Origin: Akkermansiaceae bacterium
Lineage (GTDB): Bacteria; Verrucomicrobiota; Verrucomicrobiia; Verrucomicrobiales; Akkermansiaceae
Reading direction: 5' to 3'
Length of the DNA: 5,261 nt
NCBI GenBank assembly: GCA_025457805.1
Contig: JALOTR010000265.1
Span: 1-5,261, forward strand
Within the stretch, counting starts at the first letter, position 1. Every line of letters starts with the position of its first letter. The notes under the pieces are model-generated. The model was given only the letters and a program-made list of their open reading frames with translations. It made no database searches and was not told the origin of the DNA. Position numbers and translations under genes: made by a program. This document shows, one piece after another, positions 1 through 5,261 of this stretch.

Positions 1-228
1 GTGCAATACGAATTGGCCAGCGCCGTGGTGTCCTTGGAAAAGGGGGACTGGCAGCCGTTTCTTCTCGAATTCACCTTGCCGCAGGATCTGATTCTTGCGC
101 CCAGCTACGGAGTTTCCCAAGCGAAACTCGATCTGAAAGGCAAGGAACTCACGCTCTCGCTGGATAGCCAGTGCGGCCATGGCCATCAGTTGTTGTTGGA
201 TGATCTTTCGATCAAGGAAGTGCGCTAA
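1..228 (+). CDS. C-terminal fragment of an unidentified protein, possibly a beta-sandwich domain
   Basis: An open frame runs from the first base of the window to a TAA at 226-228, giving 75 residues. The GTG at base 1 is probably an internal valine codon, because the gene appears to enter from the left. The residues are rich in alternating hydrophobic and polar positions, as in beta strands, and the protein ends with LLLDDLSIKEVR. Endings of the form hydrophobic-hydrophobic-DD-hydrophobic-S/R-hydrophobic are common at the last strand of jelly-roll carbohydrate-binding or laminin-G-like domains. With only this fragment I cannot name the family or any enzymatic part upstream. It reads in the same direction as the glycosidase genes downstream, so a secreted carbohydrate-active protein would fit the neighbourhood, but that is inference. 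No membrane segment is visible in the fragment. Confidence 0.65.
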   Translation: MQYELASAVVSLEKGDWQPFLLEFTLPQDLILAPSYGVSQAKLDLKGKELTLSLDSQCGHGHQLLLDDLSIKEVR

Positions 229-360
229 GTGCTCTAGGTGCGCCGAAGGATTGCGGGTGGATAGAAGGCCGGTTGGTGGAGGCGGTCATCGCGTTCAGAC
301 ATGATGCCGATGTTTTTTCAAATCGGTGCGTCAGGTTTCCAATTCCGGAGACACTTCCAA
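229..360 (+). other. Intergenic stretch, no clear promoter or terminator
   Basis: This 132-base gap separates the upstream fragment from the pseudopilin if the GTG start at 361 is used. I see no GC-rich hairpin followed by a T-run and no convincing -35/-10 pair. A short inverted repeat (CCGAT at 307-311 and ATCGG at 322-326) encloses a T-rich loop, but it lacks the strong stem and trailing T-run of a terminator. The frame is open back to an ATG at 301, so its last 60 bases could be coding. The gap leaves open whether the upstream gene shares a transcript with the genes that follow. Confidence 0.5.
347..350 (+). promoter_or_regulatory. Probable ribosome binding site for the GTG start of the pseudopilin
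   Basis: GGAG lies 10 bases before the GTG at 361, an acceptable spacing. The alternative ATG at 301 has a stronger GGAGG (278-282), but it lies 18 bases away, which is too far for a normal start. This site is the main sequence reason for choosing 361. Confidence 0.45.
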
Positions 361-1113
361 GTGAAACCCGACCATCCCTCTCCATTGAAAACGACATTCA
401 AAAACCATCAACCTCTGCGTTCCCGCGCCGGCTTCACCCTGATCGAAGTGCTTGTCACCATCACGATCATCGTTGCTTTGGCGGTCGGCGCCTTCATGGG
501 TTTCCGATCGATGCGCCAGAGCGCCCATGCCGCCACCGCGGCTTCGTCCCTGCGCCAGAATGCCGTCGCGATCCAAAGTTTCGTCGCCGAAAAAGGCCGC
601 TACCCGGAAGCATGGGACTTCCGTGGCGGCAGTGGCGGTGGCTCGTGGTCGTGGCAGATCCGCGAGCACCTCGGCTACCAAAGCGTGGAATCGTGGCCAG
701 CGGATCCGCTGCTTCATCCACGACACGGGAAGAGGGGAATCGATGCCCTCCGAGGTTGGGATCGCGAGCGACTCCATCATTTTTCCGCATCCGCCGTGTT
801 GTTTCAGGATGTGAACGACAGCAGGAGCTTCGTCCGATCCGCCACCGTGAACAATCCGGCGGAGATCATCATGCTGGGCGATGCCCCTTTGATACGTGCA
901 GGGCAACCAGCCAGCGGATGCAACGCGGGCTATTGGTCGCTCCGTGACAATGCGGTCAGGGGAAATCCGGCTTCACCCGTCGATCAAGCGGCGCTCAAGG
1001 CATCCGTCGAGTTTTGGGTGAAGGGCAAAGCACAATTTCTCTTCGCCGATGGCCACGTCGAGGTCCTTGCCCCGCAGCAAGTGCTTCGCAAGCACTTCCA
1101 GCTCCAACCCTGA
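361..1113 (+). CDS. Type II secretion / type IV pilin-like pseudopilin with C-terminal FADGHV motif
   Basis: The 250-residue product has a classic class III (prepilin) signal: a basic leader of 24 residues ending in RSRAG, then FTLIEV, so prepilin peptidase should cut between G24 and F25. The mature protein starts with F1 and has the conserved glutamate at position 5 (E29), followed by about 20 hydrophobic residues that form the inner-membrane anchor and assembly helix. A Gly/Ser/Trp-rich patch (FRGGSGGGSWSWQI) follows the helical stalk. Near the C-terminus are PAEIIMLGDAP and FLFADGHVEVL, typical of the pseudopilin-like proteins that are numerous in Verrucomicrobiota, Planctomycetota and Lentisphaerae. 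In the related H-X9-DG tail motif, the position ten before the DG aspartate is His; here it is Val. The frame is open to an ATG at 301, which would add 20 residues, but the leader would then be 44 residues and the ribosome site is worse. The gene lies 24 bases before the GH36 gene, suggesting co-transcription. Partner pilus or secretion genes are not in the window, so its exact role is unknown. Confidence 0.87.
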   Translation: MKPDHPSPLKTTFKNHQPLRSRAGFTLIEVLVTITIIVALAVGAFMGFRSMRQSAHAATAASSLRQNAVAIQSFVAEKGRYPEAWDFRGGSGGGSWSWQIREHLGYQSVESWPADPLLHPRHGKRGIDALRGWDRERLHHFSASAVLFQDVNDSRSFVRSATVNNPAEIIMLGDAPLIRAGQPASGCNAGYWSLRDNAVRGNPASPVDQAALKASVEFWVKGKAQFLFADGHVEVLAPQQVLRKHFQLQP

Positions 1114-1127
1114 CCCTCACTTCTCAC

Positions 1128-1130
1128 AGG
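1128..1130 (+). promoter_or_regulatory. Weak Shine-Dalgarno before the GH36 gene
   Basis: AGG sits 7 bases before the ATG at 1138 in the 24-base gap after the pseudopilin stop. It is the only purine-rich match near any candidate start of the GH36 gene. The ATG at 1186, which would give a more usual signal-peptide length, has no such site in front of it. Confidence 0.35.
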
Positions 1131-1137
1131 CTCGGCG

Positions 1138-3783
1138 ATGCGCATGAGTCGCATCACTCAACTTCAAAGCCTCACTCTCGATTGCATGAATGCATATCTC
1201 CATTCCTTCCGTTTCCGCATGGCCGCTCTCGCCTCCCTTTGCTTCGGCGACATCGCTCACGCCACACCTGTCTGGCTTTCCTCTCTCGATCTCGGGCAGA
1301 TGACCACCGGATGGAGTGTTCCCAAAGCCGATCAAAGTGTGATTGAAAACCCGATCCGCATTGGCGGCAGTTCCTTTGAAAGAGGAGTGGGCACCCACGC
1401 ACACAGCCGCTTCCGCGTGAACCTCGCCGGCAATGCGAACCGCTTCACCGCCCAGGTGGGTCTCTCCGATGAAAGCGCGGAAAAAGGCAGCGTGGAATTC
1501 ATCGTCCGCGCCGACCTCAAGGAAGTCTGGCGCAGCAAGCCGATGAAAAATGGCGATGCTCCGGTGCCAATCGATATCGATCTAAAAGGCGTGCAAATCC
1601 TCACCCTGATTGCCACCGATGGCGGTGATGGCAACAGCGACGACCACGCGGTATGGGCGGATGCGGCCATCGTCATGAAACCCGGAGCCGCGCAACCCGT
1701 TGCCATGCCACCGCATGACTCCATCCGCGTCGCGACCCGGAATTTTTCCATGGACTTCACCGTCGGTGATGACGGTCGTCTCTATCAGGCGCCGATTGGC
1801 GGCGGAGCACTGGATCCCGCCAAGCGGATTCACGAAGCCTATCCTCAATGGGGGGATGGATATATCTATGAACCCGCATTGCAGATCACCCATGCGGATG
1901 GCAATACCTCGACGAGCCTTCTGTTTCAAAAACACACAACTGCGGAGGAAGCGGAGGACCGCGTGCTGCACAAGATCCATTTGCGGGACCCGGCTTATGC
2001 TTTGGATGTGACGCTTTGTTTTCGCGTTCATCACAAGCTGGATGTCATCGAGCAGTGGACCGAGATCCAGCATCAGGAAAGTGGTGAAATCAAACTGGAG
2101 CGCATGGCTTCGAGCGCACTGAACTTATATCACTCGGATGTGAGGCTCACCCAGTTCCAAGGTGACTGGGCCTTGGAGATGCAGCCCTCCACGGAGATTC
2201 TCAGTCCGGGCACCAAGGTCATCGACTCGAAGATCGGCGTGAGGGCGCATCAATTCCGCAATCCATCATTTCTGTTAGGTTTCGATGGCAGCACGGATGA
2301 AAACTCCGGACGCATCCTCGCCGGCACGCTTGCATGGTCGGGAAGCTTCCAGTTTGCCTTCGACCACACCGGGACCACGCTCCGAGCCTTGTGCGGCGTC
2401 AATCCATTCGCCTCCGCCTATCATCTCAAACCCGGCAAAACCTTCGCCACTCCTGCGATGATCTGGACTTGGAGCGAAAAAGGCGCGGGCGAAATGAGCC
2501 GCAAGCTGCATGCCTGGGCGCGTGACTTCGGCGTCAGGGACGGGCATGGCGAAAGACGCATCGTGCTCAACAATTGGGAAGCCACTGGTTTCGACTTCGA
2601 CTTCGACCGCATCGTGGGCCTCTACGATCCCGGCGTGGCGATCGGAGCAGAGATCTTTTTGTTAGATGATGGTTGGTTTGGAAACAAGCACCCGCGCTTG
2701 AGTGACAATGCCGGCCTCGGCGATTGGGAGCCGAATCGCAGCCGCCTGCCCAAGGGACTTGAGCCGCTCGCCAAGGAAGCCACCACTCGCGGCATCGACT
2801 TCGGCATCTGGATCGAGCCGGAAATGGTCAATCCCAAGAGCGAATTGTTTGAAAACAAACCCGAGTGGATCATCTCACAAAAAGGCCGGGAATTGGAACT
2901 TCAACGCAACCAACTTGTGCTCGACATCACGCGCCCCGAGGTGTGGGACTTCCAATGGAAGGTCATCGACGATGCATTGGGAGTTCCCGGAGTGACCTTC
3001 TGCAAATGGGACTGCAACCGCTATCTCACCCAAGCGGGATCATCGTGGTTGTCTGCGGATCGCCAATCCCATTTGTGGATTGATTACAATCAGGAGTTAT
3101 ACCGTCTGATGGAAAAAACCGCGAGTGCCTATCCGGATACCACGCTCATGCTTTGCTCCGGAGGAGGAGGGCGTGTGGACTACGGCGCATTGCGTTATTT
3201 CCATGAGTTCTGGCCCAGCGATAACACCGACCCCGTTGCCCGCGTGCCGATGCAGTGGAACTATTCGTATTTCTTCCCCGCGATCGCCATGGCCAGCCAT
3301 GTGACCCACATGGGCAAGCGGCCGATGCATTTCTCCTGTGCCGTCGCCATGAGCGGACGCTTCGGCATGGATCTGGATGTGGCCAATCTGTCTGCGGAGG
3401 AATTTGCCGTCTGCAAAGGAGCGATCGAAGCTTACAAGAAGATCCGCAATGTGGTGTTGCACGGCGAGTTGTTCCGTCTGGAAAATCCCCACGCGGCCTA
3501 TCGCGGAGCGTTGAATCATGTAAGCTCGGACCAGAAGCAGGCAGCGCTTTTTGTCTATCAACTCAAGGAAGGACCAGCCGCGCCGGTGAAACCCGAGGGA
3601 CTCAATCCCGATTTCAAATATCAGGTGAAGGAACTCAACCCCGCGCCCGGGCGCTCCGCCATTCCGATGGAAGGAAAGATTCTAACAGGAGCGGAAATCA
3701 TGAAATCCGGCATCGTTCCATCCTGCTCGAACGCCCTGGAAGCCACGGTCATACTTCTATCCGAGGAAACCGCGCAGCCATGA
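1138..3783 (+). CDS. Secreted NPCBM-GH36 alpha-galactosidase
   Basis: This 881-residue enzyme is predicted to hydrolyse terminal alpha-galactosyl residues from raffinose-type oligosaccharides, galactomannan side chains or similar glycans, with retention of configuration. Residues 24-42 (basic FRFR, then a short hydrophobic stretch, then AHA) look like a signal peptide cut after A42. Starting at ATG 1138 gives a long n-region; M17 (ATG 1186) would give a more typical 26-residue signal but has no ribosome site. Residues 45-181 form an NPCBM carbohydrate-binding domain, with the hallmark GVGTHAHS at 83-90. Residues about 197-470 are the GH36 N-terminal beta-sandwich. The TIM barrel begins around NNWEATGFDF (478-487) and carries LLDDGWFG (508-515), WIEPEMVNP (558-566), KWDCNR with nucleophile D625, CSGGGGRVDYG (673-683) and WPSDNTDP with acid/base D695. 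The 70-residue gap between D625 and D695 equals that between D478 and D548 of Geobacillus AgaA, as I recall it. A C-terminal beta domain ends the protein (about 800-878). The gene appears complete, and all key catalytic residues are present. Its stop overlaps the next start. Confidence 0.96.
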   Translation: MRMSRITQLQSLTLDCMNAYLHSFRFRMAALASLCFGDIAHATPVWLSSLDLGQMTTGWSVPKADQSVIENPIRIGGSSFERGVGTHAHSRFRVNLAGNANRFTAQVGLSDESAEKGSVEFIVRADLKEVWRSKPMKNGDAPVPIDIDLKGVQILTLIATDGGDGNSDDHAVWADAAIVMKPGAAQPVAMPPHDSIRVATRNFSMDFTVGDDGRLYQAPIGGGALDPAKRIHEAYPQWGDGYIYEPALQITHADGNTSTSLLFQKHTTAEEAEDRVLHKIHLRDPAYALDVTLCFRVHHKLDVIEQWTEIQHQESGEIKLERMASSALNLYHSDVRLTQFQGDWALEMQPSTEILSPGTKVIDSKIGVRAHQFRNPSFLLGFDGSTDENSGRILAGTLAWSGSFQFAFDHTGTTLRALCGVNPFASAYHLKPGKTFATPAMIWTWSEKGAGEMSRKLHAWARDFGVRDGHGERRIVLNNWEATGFDFDFDRIVGLYDPGVAIGAEIFLLDDGWFGNKHPRLSDNAGLGDWEPNRSRLPKGLEPLAKEATTRGIDFGIWIEPEMVNPKSELFENKPEWIISQKGRELELQRNQLVLDITRPEVWDFQWKVIDDALGVPGVTFCKWDCNRYLTQAGSSWLSADRQSHLWIDYNQELYRLMEKTASAYPDTTLMLCSGGGGRVDYGALRYFHEFWPSDNTDPVARVPMQWNYSYFFPAIAMASHVTHMGKRPMHFSCAVAMSGRFGMDLDVANLSAEEFAVCKGAIEAYKKIRNVVLHGELFRLENPHAAYRGALNHVSSDQKQAALFVYQLKEGPAAPVKPEGLNPDFKYQVKELNPAPGRSAIPMEGKILTGAEIMKSGIVPSCSNALEATVILLSEETAQP
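3780..3783 (+). other. ATGA stop/start overlap linking GH36 and GH97
   Basis: The TGA stop of the GH36 gene (3781-3783) overlaps the first ATG of the GH97 gene (3780-3782). A second in-frame ATG follows directly at 3783, which overlaps the stop by a single base. A purine-rich GAGGAAA lies at 3763-3769, 10 to 13 bases upstream of the starts. This arrangement is typical of translational coupling and strongly implies that both enzymes are made from one mRNA. Confidence 0.85.
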
Positions 3784-5261
3784 TGTCTTCACGCCGGAGA
3801 TATGGCTTCGCGATGTCATGCCTTGCCATGTTTTGGCTGGCATCGCTTCAGGCGATGGGCGCGAGCATTTCCTTGTCCTCACCCGACAAGGCCCGCGAGA
3901 TTGTCATTTCGTTGACCGACGAAGGTGTGTTGAACTATCGGGTGAATCTTCATGGCAAGCCGGTCCTGCGCGACTCCCCGCTCGGGCTGAAAACCAGCAC
4001 CCATGACTTCACCCGCGGTCTCAAGCTGATCACATCCGGCAAGGTCGAGACGCGGCGCGAGCGCTATGAACTCTTCGCTGGGATCATGCCGCGGGTGGAT
4101 CGGGTTTTGAATCACCGCAGTGTGGAGTTTCACAATCAAGATGGTGCCTCCATGCTGGTGGACCTCGCAGCAAGCGACGAAGGTGTGGCCTTTCGACATC
4201 GTTTCACCTCATCTTCAGATGCCCCGACCCATATCATGGAGGAACGGACGGGTTTTCACCTGCCCCAGGATGCACGCGCATGGTTGCAACCTCATCATGC
4301 CGCCGGGAAATACACGCCGGCGTATGAGGATTTCTATTTCCAAGTCTCTCCCGGCGATCCGCCGCCTCACTCGCGGGAGAAACCGATTGGTTGGGCCTTT
4401 CCTGCCTTGTTCAGGATTCCTTCGGCGGATGCATGGATTCTGATCACCGAGGTCTCAAGCCTGGACCCTTACCCTGCATGTCATCTCGCGCCGGATTCGA
4501 AAGACTCCATCTATCGGATCGCTTTTCCGCGCAAGAACGAGCGGGATCTTGAAAAGGGTGCGGACGAGCCCGAGCCGCCGCATCACCGGCTCCCATGGAC
4601 GCTGCCCTGGCGTGCGGTGCTGCTCGCGGAGGATGCAGCGGAAATCGCCACCTCCACTCTGGTGACCGACCTTGCCCCGCCATCGCAGCTGACCGATGTC
4701 TCATGGATCAAACCCGGCCGCGCCTCGTGGGCATGGTGGTCGTTTCCGGAGGGGCCCTTTGATGCGGAGGTGTTTCATCGATTCACCAACTTCTCTGCCG
4801 ATCTTGGCTGGGAATATACCCTCTTCGATGCCAACTGGTGGGACCCCGGCATCGAGCCTCTGGTCCGGCAGGCCACCGGGCGGAAGGTGGGTGCGATGAT
4901 GTGGACCCATGCGAGGGACTACGAAACACCGGCAAAGCGGCGGAGCAAACTCGACGAAGTCTCGGGCTACGGAGCCGTGGGAGTGAAGGCGGATTTCTGG
5001 TGCTCGGATCGCCAGGAAACGATTGCCTGCATGCAGTCCCTGTTCGAGGACGCGGCGAAGCGGAAACTTCTGGTGAATCTTCACGGCTGCACCCTCCCGC
5101 GTGGATGGCATCGCACGTGGCCGAATTTCATCACCGCCGAAGCCGTGCTGGGCGCGGAGAGTTATCTCTATGAAAGCAAATTCACCGCAAAAGCCGCGGA
5201 GTTGAATACCGTGCTGCCATTCACCCGGAATGTTGTGGGGCCGATGGACTACACGCCGTTT
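3780..5261 (+). CDS. Secreted GH97 glycosidase, retaining alpha-galactosidase type (3' end outside window)
   Basis: The frame stays open to the window end and gives 494 residues; family members usually run to about 620-700, so the end of the barrel and the C-terminal beta domain are missing. The N-terminus (SSRRRYGF, then a hydrophobic stretch to about residue 28) is a signal peptide, with cleavage likely near A25-A28. Residues about 29-300 are the GH97 N-terminal beta-sandwich, including LITEVSSLDPYP, whose E224 matches the position of a calcium ligand in SusB. The TIM barrel starts at WIKPGRASWAWW (309-320). GVKADFW places D405 where retaining GH97 enzymes carry their nucleophile. NLHGCTLPRGW and ITAEAVLGAE follow, with E454 as probable calcium ligand and E460 as probable acid/base. 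The 55-residue gap from D405 to E460 matches D415 to E470 of BT1871, as I recall it. This argues for a retaining alpha-galactosidase rather than an inverting SusB-like alpha-glucosidase; some relatives also act on beta-L-arabinopyranosides. The overlap with the GH36 gene supports a shared substrate. Confidence 0.95.
   Translation, partial: MMSSRRRYGFAMSCLAMFWLASLQAMGASISLSSPDKAREIVISLTDEGVLNYRVNLHGKPVLRDSPLGLKTSTHDFTRGLKLITSGKVETRRERYELFAGIMPRVDRVLNHRSVEFHNQDGASMLVDLAASDEGVAFRHRFTSSSDAPTHIMEERTGFHLPQDARAWLQPHHAAGKYTPAYEDFYFQVSPGDPPPHSREKPIGWAFPALFRIPSADAWILITEVSSLDPYPACHLAPDSKDSIYRIAFPRKNERDLEKGADEPEPPHHRLPWTLPWRAVLLAEDAAEIATSTLVTDLAPPSQLTDVSWIKPGRASWAWWSFPEGPFDAEVFHRFTNFSADLGWEYTLFDANWWDPGIEPLVRQATGRKVGAMMWTHARDYETPAKRRSKLDEVSGYGAVGVKADFWCSDRQETIACMQSLFEDAAKRKLLVNLHGCTLPRGWHRTWPNFITAEAVLGAESYLYESKFTAKAAELNTVLPFTRNVVGPMDYTPF

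Noticed and set aside
307..326. Inverted repeat CCGAT/ATCGG around a T-rich loop as a possible terminator
   Set aside because: The stem has only five good pairs, and the T-run lies in the loop instead of after the stem, so it does not fit an intrinsic terminator.
331..906. Long minus-strand open frame (191 residues) opposite the pseudopilin
   Set aside because: The plus-strand frame has a clear prepilin signal, transmembrane helix and FADGHV tail. The reverse frame has no recognisable motif and reads as a GC-rich codon shadow.
273..947. Overlapping plus-strand frame of 224 residues beside the pseudopilin frame
   Set aside because: Its composition is rich in Arg, Pro and His, typical of an out-of-frame reading of GC-rich coding DNA. 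It shows no domain, and the overlapping frame is clearly the real gene.
1582..2073. Minus-strand frame of 163 residues inside the GH36 gene
   Set aside because: It lies entirely opposite well-conserved NPCBM and GH36 N-domain coding sequence and shows no independent motif or ribosome site.
2589..2606. Tandem TTCGAC repeats
   Set aside because: They encode the FDFDFD stretch after the conserved NNWEA motif of GH36, where Phe-Asp repeats are expected from the protein family.
3643..3654. Perfect 12-base palindrome GCGCCCGGGCGC
   Set aside because: It lies inside the GH36 coding region (encoding APGR context) in a GC-rich gene, with no T-run or operator context, so chance plus codon use explains it.
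4701..5111. Minus-strand frame of 136 residues near the window end
   Set aside because: It is opposite the GH97 catalytic barrel, whose conserved motifs are all on the plus strand in one uninterrupted frame.

Overview
The window looks like a carbohydrate-degradation locus from a moderately GC-rich bacterium of the Verrucomicrobiota type. That assignment is an inference. It rests on a type II pseudopilin with a C-terminal FADGHV motif placed next to secreted glycoside hydrolases, and on glycosidases whose best-remembered relatives come from Bacteroidota and Verrucomicrobiota. No rRNA or other phylogenetic marker is present.

All supported genes lie on the + strand. Bases 1-228 are the 3' end of a gene that enters from the left; its last residues look like the end of a beta-sandwich (carbohydrate-binding-like) domain. 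After a 132-base gap with no clear promoter or terminator comes a pseudopilin gene (361-1113, probable GTG start). It is followed 24 bases later by a large secreted alpha-galactosidase (1138-3783), which has an NPCBM domain fused in front of a complete GH36 enzyme. The GH36 stop overlaps the start of the next gene by four bases (ATGA). That gene (3780 to the window end) is a secreted GH97 enzyme with the retaining, alpha-galactosidase-type active-site signature; it is cut off by the window before its C-terminal domain.

The tight spacing suggests one transcript for pseudopilin, GH36 and GH97. The two enzymes belong to different families and are both predicted to remove terminal alpha-linked galactose (GH97 possibly also beta-L-arabinopyranose) from plant or algal oligo- or polysaccharides outside the cytoplasm. 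The pseudopilin could belong to a secretion or surface-display apparatus serving such enzymes, but nothing in the window proves this. No transporter, regulator, mobile element, CRISPR array, tRNA or rRNA was seen.

I found no clear case for a wholly new system. The points most worth a second look are the lone pseudopilin inside a glycosidase operon, the overlapping GH36-GH97 pair, and the retaining-type GH97 active site.
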